NCBI GenBank assembly: GCA_012522185.1 | Contig: JAAYKY010000022.1 | Coordinates: 54,858-118,857, forward strand | DNA from: Flavobacteriaceae bacterium | GTDB lineage: Bacteria; Bacteroidota; Bacteroidia; Flavobacteriales; Weeksellaceae | Length of the DNA: 64,000 bases | Reading direction: 5' to 3' | Part shown: positions 54,948-64,000 of the stretch, in pieces | Layout: every line of letters begins with the position of its first letter | How positions within the stretch are numbered: the stretch's first letter is position 1 | The notes under the pieces: model-generated | The model's database searches: none | What the model was told of the DNA's origin: nothing | The model's input: the letters and a program-made list of their open reading frames with translations, nothing else | Position numbers and translations under genes: made by a program

Positions 54948-55265
54948 TGCAAGCCTATAAGCCGGATTCTGTATCCGCCTACGGCGGATCTTTGTCATTT
55001 ATCTGGCCTCGTTGTTGCCAACGAGATCTATCTGCCTACCCCTCGGTATCGGACGAGCAGCCCTATCCGACGAATCGGAAACCGATATACATGGCATTGC
55101 ACCGCATAGAGTTTACCTGATTTCACTACAGCCGAACTGTACTTGCTTTCTGTTGCACTTGTCCTTTCCCGGCTAATGCCGAGACGGCGGGCGTTACCCG
55201 CTATGCTGCTCTTTGGTGTCCGGACTTTCCTTCTCGGCTTAGCCGAGACGACAAAGCGGCTTGCA
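54948..55265 (-). ncRNA. rnpB: RNase P RNA
   Basis: About 318 nt on the minus strand. The ends TGCAAGCC / GGCTTGCA pair as P1. Hallmarks: GGAAAGTCCGGACACC near the 5' end (P4 part), AGTGCAACAGAAAGCAAG, GAAATCAGGTAAACTC, GGGGTAGGCAGATA and ACAGAATCCGGCTTATAGG near the 3' end. The 3' end runs into seven T (54941-54947). The ribozyme cleaves the 5' leader of tRNA precursors. It is somewhat shorter than the E. coli form (377 nt), as known for several Bacteroidota. Confidence 0.95.
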
Positions 55266-55269
55266 TTTG

Positions 55270-55277
55270 CAAATTTA
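55270..55277 (-). promoter_or_regulatory. -7 element of rnpB
   Basis: Minus strand TAAATTTG, ending four bases before the predicted RNA 5' end, which supports both calls. Confidence 0.65.
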
Positions 55278-55337
55278 CGTCAATTGATTTGAATCTTTGC
55301 GACTTTCTTTGCGTGAAGGATGGAGGCATTTGCTTAA

Positions 55338-55440
55338 GCTTTTCTTTTTTGCCTTCGAAAACTTCAGGCAAAAAGAAAAGCGAGTGCCGAGAGCCTGACC
55401 TCGTTGTGGAGCTTGCGTAGCAACGGGGGCACGCCCAAAT
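55338..55440. repeat. Nested inverted repeats between rnpB and clpC
   Basis: A long arm pair, GCTTTTCTTTTTTGCCT (55338-55354) and AGGCAAAAAGAAAAGC (55366-55381, one A shorter), is followed by a second hairpin with CCTCGTTG / GCAACGGGG and outer GTGCC / GGCAC. The block has higher G/C content than its surroundings and no coding. It resembles intergenic mobile or REP-like repeats that are scattered in Flavobacteriia genomes. Confidence 0.6.
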
Positions 55441-55444
55441 AAAA

Positions 55445-55471
55445 AACCGCCTTCTTTATGGGAAAGCGGTT
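55445..55471 (-). terminator. Terminator of clpC
   Basis: AACCGC / GCGGTT arms with further inner pairs; on the minus strand followed by a T-run (55440-55446). Confidence 0.75.
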
Positions 55472-55492
55472 GATCATTTCTTTGTTTTTAAT

Positions 55493-58021
55493 TTAAGATT
55501 CCTGCTCGGCAGATTTCTCAATTACACTTATTTTGACTCCGTCTTTTTCTGGATTCAGCTCGATGAGCAGTTTGTCACCTTCTGAAATTTCGGAATTGAT
55601 GATTTCTTCTGCCATCGGGTCTTCGATGTATTTTTGGATGGCTCGACGCAGAGGACGGGCTCCATAATCTTTATCGAAGCCTTTGTCGGCAATAAAATTC
55701 TTGGCTTCTTCGGTCAGATCTACATAGTATCCCAAATCGGATAAACGTTTGTATAGTTTTTCTAATTCGATGTCGATGATATTGTAGATATTTTCTTTTG
55801 ACAAAGAGTTAAAGATAATGATGTCATCGATCCTGTTCAGGAATTCAGGTGCAAAAGTTTTCTTCAGTGCGTTTTCAATCGTGCCTTTGGCTCGTTCGTC
55901 TGAGCTTTCTTTTTTGGCTGTGGTTCCGAAACCAACTCCATCTCCAAATTCTTTCAATTGTCGGGTTCCGATGTTTGAAGTCAGAATGATAATGGTATTC
56001 CTGAAATCTACTTTTCGTCCGAGGCTATCGGTGATATGTCCATCGTCTAAGATTTGAAGCAGAATATTATAAACGTCTGGATGTGCTTTTTCGATTTCAT
56101 CGAGTAGAATTACCGAATAGGGCTTTCTTCTAACGGCTTCAGTCAGTTGTCCTCCTTCTTCGTACCCGACGTAGCCTGGAGGTGCTCCAATCAATCTTGA
56201 GATGGCGAATTTCTCCATGTATTCGCTCATATCAATACGGATCAGTGCGTCTTGAGAGTCAAATAATTCGGTTGCAAGAACTTTTGCAAGTTGGGTTTTC
56301 CCCACACCAGTTGTTCCAAGGAAAATAAAGGAACCGATCGGTCTTCCCGGATCTTTGAGTCCGGCGCGGTTTCTCTGAATTGCTTTCACAACTTTGTTGA
56401 CTGCTTCGTTTTGTCCGATTACTTTTCCTCGCATGAGTTCGCTCATTTGTGAAAGCTTTTTAAGTTCTTTCTCGGCCACGCGATGCACTGGAATTCCGCT
56501 CATCATAGAAACAACTTCCGCTACATTTTCTTCGGTCACTGTTTCACGATTGTCTTTGGAGTCCTGCATCCAATCGGCTTGCGCTTTTTTCAATTGGGCT
56601 TCGATTTGTTTTTCGGTATCACGCAATCGGGCTGCTTCTTCGTATTTCTGACTTTTAACGACTTGTGTTTTTTCTTCTCGAACTTCTTCCAGTTTCTGTT
56701 CCAAATCGAGAATAATTTGAGGCACTTTTATGTTCTTGATATGAACTCTTGACCCTGCTTCATCCATTGCATCAATGGCTTTATCGGGTAAAAAACGGTC
56801 GGTAATGTATCGGTTCGTAAGATTTACACAAGCTGCAATGGCTTCGTCTGTATAATTTACGTTATGATGAGACTCGTATTTATCTTTGATTTGGTTTAGA
56901 ATCTGAACGGTTTCTTCGGGCGAAGTTGGATCAACCATAATGGTTTGAAAACGTCTTACCAAAGCGCCGTCTTTTTCGATGTATTGTCGGTATTCATCCA
57001 AAGTAGTCGCTCCGATGCATTGAAGTTCTCCACGCGCGAGTGCGGGTTTGAACATATTGGATGCGTCCAAAGAACCTGTCGCTCCCCCTGCCCCTACGAT
57101 GGTGTGTAATTCATCAATAAATAGAATGATGTCATCATTTTTTTCCAGTTCATTCATGATGGCTTTCATTCTTTCTTCGAATTGTCCACGGTATTTGGTT
57201 CCAGCTACAAGGCTTGCCAAATCTAGTGTTACCACTCGTTTGTTATAGAGTACTCGCGATACTTTTCTTTGAATGATTCTCAAAGCGAGTCCTTCTGCGA
57301 TGGCTGATTTCCCTACCCCTGGTTCTCCAATCAAAAGTGGATTATTTTTCTTTCTACGACTAAGAATTTGGGACACCCGTTCGATTTCTTTCTCGCGTCC
57401 TACGACGGGATCAAGTTTTCCTTCGATTGCAATTTGGGTAAGATCTCGTCCAAAATTGTCCAAAACGGGTGTTTTGGTTTTTGCGTTTCCTTTGGGTGTG
57501 GCTCTTTCGAATTCTCCGGCTCTGCCTGTTGCATCATCGTCATCGTAATTGGATTCTGCTTTTGGGCTTTCGTCAATTTCTTCGTCCATAAACTGAAAAT
57601 TAAATTCATTTTTTACCATTACGTAGTCCACTTCCATTTTTCGAAGCAGTTTCGTTACCGGATCATTTTCATTTCGAAGGATACACAACAAAAGGTGTAC
57701 TGTGTTTACCGTTGTATTTTTAAACAATTTTGCTTCTAAGAAAGTTGTTTTCAATGCACGCTCAGCTTGTTTGGTCAGCTGAAGGTTTTGGTTATGATGA
57801 GAATAGTTTTCTTTGGGTGGTGCCAGAAGTTCAATTTTTTCTCTCACACTCCTCAGATCTACATTTAAACTCTCTAAAATAGATACCGCTTTGCTGTCGC
57901 CATCCCGAAGGATACCCAGCAACAAATGTTCGGTACCTATCTGATCATGCCCCAATCGCAAAGCTTCTTCTTTGCTGTAAGCAATCACATCTTTTACTTT
58001 TTGTGAAAAATTATCGTTCAT
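55493..58021 (-). CDS. clpC: ClpC-type ATP-dependent protease ATPase subunit
   Basis: 842 residues from the ATG at 58021. Unfoldase that feeds ClpP. Two Clp-N repeats (1-150), AAA1 with Walker A GEPGVGKS and DEL-H segment, a middle UVR domain ([27 protein letters not shown]), AAA2 with GTTGVGKT, and a C-terminal ClpB-D2-small domain ending [19 protein letters not shown] -7 element lies at 58047-58040. The gene is alone, with its own terminator; clpP is elsewhere. Confidence 0.96.
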   Translation of the reverse strand: MNDNFSQKVKDVIAYSKEEALRLGHDQIGTEHLLLGILRDGDSKAVSILESLNVDLRSVREKIELLAPPKENYSHHNQNLQLTKQAERALKTTFLEAKLFKNTTVNTVHLLLCILRNENDPVTKLLRKMEVDYVMVKNEFNFQFMDEEIDESPKAESNYDDDDATGRAGEFERATPKGNAKTKTPVLDNFGRDLTQIAIEGKLDPVVGREKEIERVSQILSRRKKNNPLLIGEPGVGKSAIAEGLALRIIQRKVSRVLYNKRVVTLDLASLVAGTKYRGQFEERMKAIMNELEKNDDIILFIDELHTIVGAGGATGSLDASNMFKPALARGELQCIGATTLDEYRQYIEKDGALVRRFQTIMVDPTSPEETVQILNQIKDKYESHHNVNYTDEAIAACVNLTNRYITDRFLPDKAIDAMDEAGSRVHIKNIKVPQIILDLEQKLEEVREEKTQVVKSQKYEEAARLRDTEKQIEAQLKKAQADWMQDSKDNRETVTEENVAEVVSMMSGIPVHRVAEKELKKLSQMSELMRGKVIGQNEAVNKVVKAIQRNRAGLKDPGRPIGSFIFLGTTGVGKTQLAKVLATELFDSQDALIRIDMSEYMEKFAISRLIGAPPGYVGYEEGGQLTEAVRRKPYSVILLDEIEKAHPDVYNILLQILDDGHITDSLGRKVDFRNTIIILTSNIGTRQLKEFGDGVGFGTTAKKESSDERAKGTIENALKKTFAPEFLNRIDDIIIFNSLSKENIYNIIDIELEKLYKRLSDLGYYVDLTEEAKNFIADKGFDKDYGARPLRRAIQKYIEDPMAEEIINSEISEGDKLLIELNPEKDGVKISVIEKSAEQES

Positions 58022-58132
58022 TTTATATCTCTTGCTAAACAAATATAGTTACTTCTTTGGCTATTTCGCATAAATAATGCCATACTTATTAACGATTTAT
58101 TGATAAGTTTTATCTGCCAAATTTGGTTAAAA

Positions 58133-58786
58133 TCATTTTAAAATCGGACAAAATTTCAGGTTTATGTCTTTTCCTGCTGCAATTATCTGAGTGATTGAAG
58201 TGGATTGGACTGTTGGAAACTTATTGTTTTCCAACATTTTAATTTGATCCTGAAGTTGAAAGATCGACTTGGGAGTTTTCTCCAATAAATTTTGAAATGC
58301 TTTCTTATGCGTTGCCTTTTCTTCTTCGGTGTACAAAGGTGTGGAAGATCTCACAATCAAAGATTCGCCCGAAAGATCTTCTGTATGTTTTTGGATTTCA
58401 TCCCAGACTAAAATTTTCTTTTCTCTTGAATTTCGATCAATCATTATCATGGAAAATGGCTCAATCCCCTCCAAATCGATTGTGTCTATAAAACTTTGGA
58501 TCGATTTAAATTGAAGCAAATCCAAAATCACCAATCCTCTACTTTTTCGGTACGGAGGGCGATGGCTATGTTTTTTATAAGCACCATTTAGTATGCAACA
58601 AACATATTGTTGGGAGTAATAAATCCAAGTCCCATTCGAAACCAAATCCACAGGTCCGGTAAATTTCTCCCCAAAAACTTCACGGGTTTCTATTGTTTCA
58701 GACGATGGTCTCAATACCGATTCGTCTCGGTTTTGAGTGAGAATGAAGTCACCCGAAGGTTCTGAATAAATACTGACGATGCACAA
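58133..58786 (-). CDS. NRDE (TANGO2-like) family Ntn-type protein, probable TTG start
   Basis: 217 residues from a TTG at 58786. No ATG occurs before the conserved start, and this TTG places Cys at position 2 (M-C-I-V-S), the usual nucleophile place in this family; the NRDE motif follows in ILTQNRDE. Then SETIETREVFGEKFTGPVDLVSNGTWIYYS (signature), and a C-terminal helical part. NRDE proteins are eukaryotic TANGO2 relatives with unknown substrate; the Ntn fold suggests amidase or N-acyl cleavage. Divergent from a DinB-like gene 61 bp away. The longer frame extending to 59026 is antisense to that gene. Confidence 0.75.
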   Translation of the reverse strand: MCIVSIYSEPSGDFILTQNRDESVLRPSSETIETREVFGEKFTGPVDLVSNGTWIYYSQQYVCCILNGAYKKHSHRPPYRKSRGLVILDLLQFKSIQSFIDTIDLEGIEPFSMIMIDRNSREKKILVWDEIQKHTEDLSGESLIVRSSTPLYTEEEKATHKKAFQNLLEKTPKSIFQLQDQIKMLENNKFPTVQSTSITQIIAAGKDINLKFCPILK

Positions 58787-58847
58787 AATGAAAACTTTTA
58801 ACAAAATTAAAATTAATATTGATATTTTTGTGAGTAATCCATTCTGT

Positions 58848-59342
58848 ATGAAAAATGTTTTAGGGGAATTGCTCAATAAAATTGCTTTGATAACCGAACA
58901 ATTAAAGCCTGATGAATATTCTGAAGCACTTCCTATTTTGATGCAGAATTCTATTGGAAAACACATTCGACATATTTTGGATTTGGTGGAGTGTCTTTGT
59001 AATTCTTCCGGTACTGGAGAAATCAATTATGATGCGAGAAAGCGTGATAATAAAGTTGAAGCTTCGCCCGAATATACTCTGGCAAAAATTAATTTTTTAC
59101 TTTATGAAATTGAAAAATTGGATGTTGATTCCAGAGTTCTTTTGAAACAAAAAATTGCGAATGAAGAAATTGAAATTGAAAGTCAGATCAATCGAGAAAT
59201 TCTATACAATATAGAGCATTGCGTTCATCATTTAGCGATTATCCGAATTGGCATAGAACAGAATTTTCCTCATATAAATTTTCCGAAAAATTTCGGAATC
59301 GCTTATTCAACTGTATATCATCGTGAAAAAGGCGAAGCGTAA
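58848..59342 (+). CDS. DinB-like metal-binding helical protein
   Basis: 164 residues from the ATG at 58848. Four-helix DinB/YfiT pattern with His in SIGKHIRHILDLVE and two His in NIEHCVHHLAIIRIGIEQ, the likely metal ligands. Known DinB-family enzymes use mycothiol, bacillithiol or similar thiols. A TATTTTTG -7 element lies at 58823-58830. Overlaps the next gene by 20 bp, so both are coupled. Confidence 0.8.
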   Translation: MKNVLGELLNKIALITEQLKPDEYSEALPILMQNSIGKHIRHILDLVECLCNSSGTGEINYDARKRDNKVEASPEYTLAKINFLLYEIEKLDVDSRVLLKQKIANEEIEIESQINREILYNIEHCVHHLAIIRIGIEQNFPHINFPKNFGIAYSTVYHREKGEA

Positions 59343-60294
59343 AATTTCGGAGTTCGAATATTGGCCTATGTGGTTTTTTTATGCCCCTTTTGTTCCGTAT
59401 TGGTTTTGGAATTCTCTGAAATCCGGTTCGTTTTCTTATTTCTGCAAGGTCAATCCGGGCATAGAATTTGGCGGATTTCTGGATTATTCTAAATCTAAAA
59501 TTTTAGATCAAATCCCTTCTCGATTCAAACCCAAAACAAGATTTTATAAAACCAAATCAGATTTGGAACAATTGCCTGAATTTCCATTTGTGGTCAAGCC
59601 TGATTTTGGTGAAAGGGGCGTAAATGTGGAATTGATTAGGTCTGAAAAAGATTGGAAAAATTATCCGGATCTAGAAAATATAATCGTTCAGGAATACCTT
59701 GATTTACCTATGGAATTTGGGGTTTTTTATGCACGGTCTTCAGCCAATCAAGCTGAAGTTTTATCGATCACCGGTAAAGAGTTTTTGGTATATATTTCCG
59801 ATGGAAAATCAACTTTGGAAAGTTTCGTATTGGGAAATCCTCGTAGTAGTACCAGGAAAGATTATTTCAAAGAAAAGTTTAAGGAGGATTGGCTGAAAAT
59901 TCATCCAAAAGGAAGGAAAATCTTTCTTGAGCCCATAGGAAACCATAATCGAGGAACAAAATTTTTTGATGCTTCTCATTTGATTACAAATGAATTGACT
60001 CAACGTATTTCAGAAATTGTAAATCGCATTGAAGGTTTCTACTACGGTCGATTTGATGTGAAGGCAAATTCGGAGTTTGATTTGATGTCTGGAAATTTTA
60101 AAGTTTTGGAAATCAATGGTGCAAATTCGGAACCTACGCATATTTACGACCCTGAATATTCTTTGTGGAAAGCTTATCGTGAAGTGAGACGACATTTCGA
60201 TATTCAATATCAAATCTCCCGAAATCACCCAAAGACGTATTCTTCTTTATCTTTTTATAAATCTATATTGAAGCGAATTTTTCGGTGTAAGTAA
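59323..60294 (+). CDS. ATP-grasp protein (D-Ala-D-Ala ligase-like)
   Basis: 323 residues from a GTG at 59323. ATP-grasp fold: lysine and Gly-rich loop FPFVVKPDFGERGVNVELI, IIVQEYLD, and metal/ATP residues RFDVKA and LEINGANSEPTHIYDPEYS. The N-terminal 60 residues (WPMWFFYAPFVPYWFWNSLKSG) are Trp/Tyr-rich and probably membrane-associated. Such enzymes join a carboxylate to an amine. Coupled to the DinB-like gene; an NRDE gene lies divergent. Together they may make or modify a small amide or thiol compound. Confidence 0.85.
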   Translation: MKKAKRKISEFEYWPMWFFYAPFVPYWFWNSLKSGSFSYFCKVNPGIEFGGFLDYSKSKILDQIPSRFKPKTRFYKTKSDLEQLPEFPFVVKPDFGERGVNVELIRSEKDWKNYPDLENIIVQEYLDLPMEFGVFYARSSANQAEVLSITGKEFLVYISDGKSTLESFVLGNPRSSTRKDYFKEKFKEDWLKIHPKGRKIFLEPIGNHNRGTKFFDASHLITNELTQRISEIVNRIEGFYYGRFDVKANSEFDLMSGNFKVLEINGANSEPTHIYDPEYSLWKAYREVRRHFDIQYQISRNHPKTYSSLSFYKSILKRIFRCK

Positions 60295-60352
60295 TTTTGT
60301 CATGCGCGAGTAGCTCGGAATGGTTTGTGACAAGTTTTTGTAAATTTCGGTT

Positions 60353-61135
60353 ATGAAATACCCTTTTCCCAAAAATACGATTTACGTTCCTTTGATTTTA
60401 TTAGTAATGATTTGGAGCACTTTTTTCCTTCAAAATTTAGGTTTGGGAAAGTTCAATTGCTATGGAGTTGTTCCGAGAAATGATTTGGGTTTGCGCGGAA
60501 TTATTTTGAGTCCTTTGTTTCATTCGGGCTGGAAACATATCATCAATAATTCCATTCCGCTGGCGGTTTTAAGTTTTTTTGCGGTTCTGTTTTATGAGCG
60601 TATTGCATATTTTGTAATTTTATTTGGTTGGATTTTCACAGGATTATTTGTTTGGGTTTTTGGGAATTTATTGTCGGGCGACACGGTTGGTTGCCACATT
60701 GGTGCAAGTGGAATTGTATATTTGCTGGCTTCTTATGTGTTTTTCAGTGGGGTTTTAAAGAAATCTCGTAATCTAATTGCGATTTCACTGGTTGTTGTTT
60801 TCCTTTATGGAAGTATGATTTGGGGAGTTTTCCCGGAGGAGTTTTTGCCAAAATTTTATCGAGAAGATCAGAATCCGATTTCTTGGGAGAGTCATTTGGG
60901 AGGGGCAATCGGGGGGCTTCTTTTCGCATTTATCACCAAAAGCTATGGCCCAAAACCCAAGGTTTATTCTTGGGAAAATCGTGCGGAGCCAGATGAGCGT
61001 GAGAAATGGCTTTGGGAAAAGTACAAAGAATCCTTGACCGAAGAAGAAAGGATCGCTTTGGAAAAGAAATACGGTGAAATTTCAGAATCTGATTCTGATG
61101 ATGAAAATTATTGGTTTTCCAACGATACGAGGTAA
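60353..61135 (+). CDS. Rhomboid family intramembrane serine protease
   Basis: 260 residues with six transmembrane segments. Catalytic dyad: Ser119 in HIGASGIVYLL (GxSG motif) and His181 in ESHLGGAIGGLLF; HSGWKHIINNSIPL in helix 2 is also typical. The C-terminal 60 residues (WENRAEPDEREKWLWEKYKESLTEEERIALEKKYGE) form a charged helical tail. Near -7 element TAAATTTC four bases before its ATG. It overlaps the convergent lipoprotein gene by 28 bp. Confidence 0.95.
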   Translation: MKYPFPKNTIYVPLILLVMIWSTFFLQNLGLGKFNCYGVVPRNDLGLRGIILSPLFHSGWKHIINNSIPLAVLSFFAVLFYERIAYFVILFGWIFTGLFVWVFGNLLSGDTVGCHIGASGIVYLLASYVFFSGVLKKSRNLIAISLVVVFLYGSMIWGVFPEEFLPKFYREDQNPISWESHLGGAIGGLLFAFITKSYGPKPKVYSWENRAEPDEREKWLWEKYKESLTEEERIALEKKYGEISESDSDDENYWFSNDTR

Positions 61136-61578
61136 TTGTAAAGTTCACTCAGTTCAGCAGGTGGCTTCCCTTCATCAAATGATTGTGAATTAAACTCTTG
61201 AGAATCCATTGAGATAGTGATTTGAACTGCTCTTGCGCCATCGTGAAATCTTTCTTGAGTGGGCGCTTCCCATGAATCTATTTGGTTTAAATCAATTTTT
61301 CTGATGATTTCATTTAATCCTTCCCAAGTTTCTTCGCTGTGTTTAGTTATTTTAGATTCCTGTTCTGCTCCTCTTGTTTGAGAGGTTTTGTTTGTTTGGT
61401 TGGGTGTGATTTCGATGAGTTCAAACCCGGCCATTCCCGATTTATTTACAATTAGTTTCTGCATCTCCCCATATGGATTATGTGTATTTGCATTTTTAGC
61501 TGTTTCACATGACCATGTAGAAACGAAAATAAAAATAGAAGCAAGGATGAAAACTTTGTGAAGGTAATTTAATTTCAT
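61108..61578 (-). CDS. Lipoprotein of unknown function
   Basis: 156 residues with a lipoprotein signal (lipobox STWSC). The mature part has one compact module: YGEMQKLIVNKSGMAGFELIEITPNQTNKTSQ and GARAVQITISMDSQEFNSQSFDEGKPPAELSELYNYL. I do not recognise a family, though the layout resembles small Flavobacteriia lipoproteins. Its 3' end overlaps the rhomboid gene. Confidence 0.7.
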   Translation of the reverse strand: MKLNYLHKVFILASIFIFVSTWSCETAKNANTHNPYGEMQKLIVNKSGMAGFELIEITPNQTNKTSQTRGAEQESKITKHSEETWEGLNEIIRKIDLNQIDSWEAPTQERFHDGARAVQITISMDSQEFNSQSFDEGKPPAELSELYNYLVSLENQ

Positions 61579-61641
61579 TTTTTTTATTTAACTATATTAG
61601 CAAAATTAAAATAATCAAATCAATAAAAAAAACACTTACAC

Positions 61642-63852
61642 ATGAAAAAAGTTTTATTGGCTTTGACCATGATGGTTCCTATTTTGGGTTTTTCTCAATG
61701 GAGCAAGACTAATTTGGGCACCTCACAGGTCAAAGAAGGAAAATCAAACATTGAAGCCGCCGGCTTATACAGTTTAAATGAACAGCAACTTAAACAATCT
61801 TTACAGAATGCTCCGGAGAGATATTCTAATTCTGCAGGAGTAATTGTTAATTTCCCAACAGCAAAAGGAAACATTGAAAAATTTGAAGTTTGGGAAGCGT
61901 CTAACTTCACTCCATCTTTACAGGAGAAGTTCCCTGAGATTCGAGCCTATGTTGGAAAGGGGATTGATACTCCGACTGCTTATTTAAGATTTAGTGTTTC
62001 ACCAGAGGGTGTATCTACGATGATTTTGGATGGTGGTAACTCTGAATTTATCGAACCTTACACTCAGGATGGTAAATACATAGTTTTTGATTCAAAAACT
62101 CATAGAAACAATTTAGATACTCCTTTTGAGTGTACTACTCAGGATGAGAATGATATCATTGAAGATTTTTCCACCAATCGATCAAGCGCTGGTGTATTTA
62201 CAACTTATCGAATGGCCATGTCAGTAACCGGGGAATACTCACAGTTTTTCGGCGGTACTATCGCAGGTGCATTGAGCGGAATAAACACGACGATGACAAG
62301 AGTTAACGCTATATATGAAAGAGACTTTGCGATAAACTTTGCGTTAATTGACAATACGGACATTATTTATTTGAATCCCGCAACGGATCCATATACCTCA
62401 CAAAACAATTACAACACCCAATTGCACCAAACACTGAAAACAGTTGTAGGATTTGAAAACTATGATATTGGACACCTTATGAGTGGCTCAGGTGGCGGTG
62501 GTAATGCTGGATGTATAGGATGTATTTGTGAGGATGAGTTTTATAGCGCCGGACATGGTGGCTATGTGGGTAAAGGAGCAGGGTACACTGCTTTGTATCC
62601 GCCACAAGGAGATACTTTTGATGTGGACTTTGTAGCTCACGAGATCGGACACCAAGTGGGAGCTAATCACACTTTCTCACATAACTATGAAGGAACGGGT
62701 GTAAATGTTGAACCTGGAAGTGGATCAACTATCATGGGATACGCAGGAACGACTAGTTACAATGTTCAAATGTATTCTGACGACTATTTTACTTTTAGAA
62801 GCATCCAACAAGTTCAAAGTAATCTACAAAATAAAACCTGTGGTAATACGGTAACACTGACGAATCAAACTCCTATCGTGGAAGCTGGACCGAGTTATGA
62901 AATCCCTAAAGGGACTGCTTTCAAATTAACAGGTACGGGAACCGATCCAGACGGTGATGCGCTTGTATTTAACTGGGAACAAAATGACTCGGGTAACAAT
63001 ACCACTACAGGAGCGAATAGCCGTGTAGGATTTACAAAAGTATTAGGTCCTAATTTCCGTTCTGTTGTTCCTACTTCAGAACCCGTTCGTTATTTCCCTA
63101 AATTTGAATATGTACTAGAAAGAGATGTAACAGCAGCCGAAGCTTGGTGGAGAACAAAGTGGGAAGCTATAACAACCATTCCAAGAACATTCAACTTCTC
63201 ATTTACAGCCAGAGACAATAATCCGGAAGGAGGTCAAACTCATTCAGATGTCATGCGTGTTTATGTTAGAGATGCTGGTCCATTTATGATTTCAAATATT
63301 TCAAACAATCAAGATGTGGAATTAAACACAAACTCTATGTTGGTAGAATGGGATGTAGCAGGCACTGATTCAGCACCTATCAATACTTCTCACGTAAGAA
63401 TATTATTATCTACTGATAATGGAGAAACTTTCACCGTAGTAGCTGAAAGTACTCCAAATGACGGTAGCGAAACAATCAACTTCCCAACTGGAACGACTCA
63501 AACTACAGAAGCTCGTATCATGATTGAAGCAATTGATAATATCTATTATGCAGTTTCACGCAAATTCAATTTGACTGGAACCATGAGTGTATCCGATATG
63601 AATAGCTTAGCAATCGGAATTTATCCAAATCCAAACAAAGGGCAATTCGTAGTTCAAGCTGGAAATATTTCAAATGGAAATGTAAAAACTTCTATTTACG
63701 ATACTGCAGGTAAACTAGTTTACAATCAGTCAAACCAACATGCAGGTGGAAAATTTGAGCAGTCTTACAATGTGAGATTAGCAACAGGAGTTTATGTTGT
63801 AGTAATCGAAACAGTTGACGGTAAAACAACTGAAAAACTGATTATCAGATAA
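61642..63852 (+). CDS. Reprolysin-like metalloprotease exported by T9SS
   Basis: 736 residues. Signal peptide (ends GFS-Q), propeptide-like region to about 185, then a metzincin catalytic domain (about 190-400) with HEIGHQVGANH (His333, Glu334, His337, His343) and the Met-turn STIMGYAG. Ig/PKD-like and fibronectin-like modules follow, and the C-terminal T9SS sorting domain (about 660-736; IYPNPNKGQFVV...GVYVVVIETVDGKTTEKLIIR). Secreted or surface protease. A TATATTAG -7-like element lies 5' at 61589 and the gene has its own terminator. Confidence 0.93.
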   Translation: MKKVLLALTMMVPILGFSQWSKTNLGTSQVKEGKSNIEAAGLYSLNEQQLKQSLQNAPERYSNSAGVIVNFPTAKGNIEKFEVWEASNFTPSLQEKFPEIRAYVGKGIDTPTAYLRFSVSPEGVSTMILDGGNSEFIEPYTQDGKYIVFDSKTHRNNLDTPFECTTQDENDIIEDFSTNRSSAGVFTTYRMAMSVTGEYSQFFGGTIAGALSGINTTMTRVNAIYERDFAINFALIDNTDIIYLNPATDPYTSQNNYNTQLHQTLKTVVGFENYDIGHLMSGSGGGGNAGCIGCICEDEFYSAGHGGYVGKGAGYTALYPPQGDTFDVDFVAHEIGHQVGANHTFSHNYEGTGVNVEPGSGSTIMGYAGTTSYNVQMYSDDYFTFRSIQQVQSNLQNKTCGNTVTLTNQTPIVEAGPSYEIPKGTAFKLTGTGTDPDGDALVFNWEQNDSGNNTTTGANSRVGFTKVLGPNFRSVVPTSEPVRYFPKFEYVLERDVTAAEAWWRTKWEAITTIPRTFNFSFTARDNNPEGGQTHSDVMRVYVRDAGPFMISNISNNQDVELNTNSMLVEWDVAGTDSAPINTSHVRILLSTDNGETFTVVAESTPNDGSETINFPTGTTQTTEARIMIEAIDNIYYAVSRKFNLTGTMSVSDMNSLAIGIYPNPNKGQFVVQAGNISNGNVKTSIYDTAGKLVYNQSNQHAGGKFEQSYNVRLATGVYVVVIETVDGKTTEKLIIR

Positions 63853-63879
63853 GCGATTTTCCTATCATACAAAAAAGAA

Positions 63880-63907
63880 GCCGTCTCACAACTGAGGCGG
63901 TTTTTTT
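63880..63907 (+). terminator. Terminator after the metalloprotease gene
   Basis: 8-bp stem CCGTCTCA/TGAGGCGG (63881-63888, 63893-63900) with CAAC loop and seven T. Confidence 0.85.
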
Positions 63908-63980
63908 ATATAAATAATGGATTGATTATTAGGATGTTAATGCAAAAATCACTATATTTAACTATCTAATTATCAGCACA

Positions 63981-64000
63981 ATGAGTTATAGAATTAAAGA
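63981..64000 (+). CDS. Possible start of a further gene (cut by the window edge)
   Basis: ATG followed by six sense codons (M-S-Y-R-I-K). A TATATTTA -7-like sequence lies 21 bp upstream at 63952-63959, in a short intergenic region after a terminator. Too short to name. Confidence 0.35.

Noticed and set aside
54908..55120. Open frame of 70 codons antisense to RNase P RNA
   Set aside because: The region is explained by rnpB on the other strand, and the frame shows no protein features.
58787..59026. 5' extension of the NRDE frame to an ATG at 59026
   Set aside because: It would run antisense through the DinB-like gene and add 80 residues without family similarity; a TTG at 58786 gives the conserved Cys2 start.

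Overview
The window is a stretch of AT-rich chromosome from a member of the Bacteroidota, most likely the Flavobacteriia (Weeksellaceae-like). Evidence: promoters of the TTTG-N19/20-TAnnTTTG type, almost no Shine-Dalgarno sequences, C-terminal secretion-sorting (T9SS type A) tails, a GLPGLI-family protein, a GH109 enzyme, many short signal-peptide lipoproteins, and a housekeeping gene set typical of that group. I see no prophage, insertion sequence, CRISPR array or plasmid gene. Most of the region is ordinary core genome with some accessory islands.

Layout. 1-10 kb: 3' part of citrate synthase, a DUF4143 AAA ATPase preceded by three 23-bp tandem repeats, a nitronate monooxygenase/thioesterase II pair, a membrane-anchored AraC regulator, a T9SS-exported M23 peptidase, two linked lipoproteins, and an NtrC-type regulator that lacks a DNA-binding tail. 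10-11 kb: a minus-strand tRNA operon Ser(GCU)-Pro(UGG)-Arg(UCU), with what look like decayed tRNA-Arg pieces on both sides of the Arg gene. 11-18 kb: an envelope set (lipoprotein amidase, exported deformylase-like protein with an altered metal-ligand motif, OprO/P-like porin, TlpA-like protein), then miaA, csaA and fabG. 18-31 kb: tex, lysS, PLPBP, a serine-biosynthesis cluster (serC-serA-DUF1015), a ferredoxin divergent from a LuxC-like reductase, pyrH-frr, and a PepSY-like protein.

31-48 kb: cspA; a translationally coupled GH109 glycosidase-nucleotidyltransferase-sugar kinase operon that looks like an N-acetylhexosamine salvage route; a DEAD-box helicase with a long leader; a GreA-like factor; prmC; several small exported NTF2-like proteins; a GLPGLI protein; a pair of TSP3-repeat proteins, one with VIT, VWA and OmpA domains; a JmjC/cupin_8 protein; two SRPBCC proteins; and lptB divergent from a UbiA-like membrane protein. 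48-64 kb: a giant alpha-2-macroglobulin lipoprotein with an intact thioester motif, RNase P RNA, clpC, an NRDE/DinB-like/ATP-grasp/rhomboid cluster, and a T9SS-exported reprolysin-like metalloprotease.

Two patterns stand out beyond the gene list. First, at least five genes carry a perfect TAnnTTTG -7 element only 4-5 nt before the start codon, including both genes of one divergent pair. This implies leaderless mRNAs. Second, several small operons combine enzymes in ways that suggest pathways: GH109+NTase+kinase, NRDE+DinB+ATP-grasp, and amidase+deformylase-like protein. All functional statements rest on reading motifs by eye; no database search was run.
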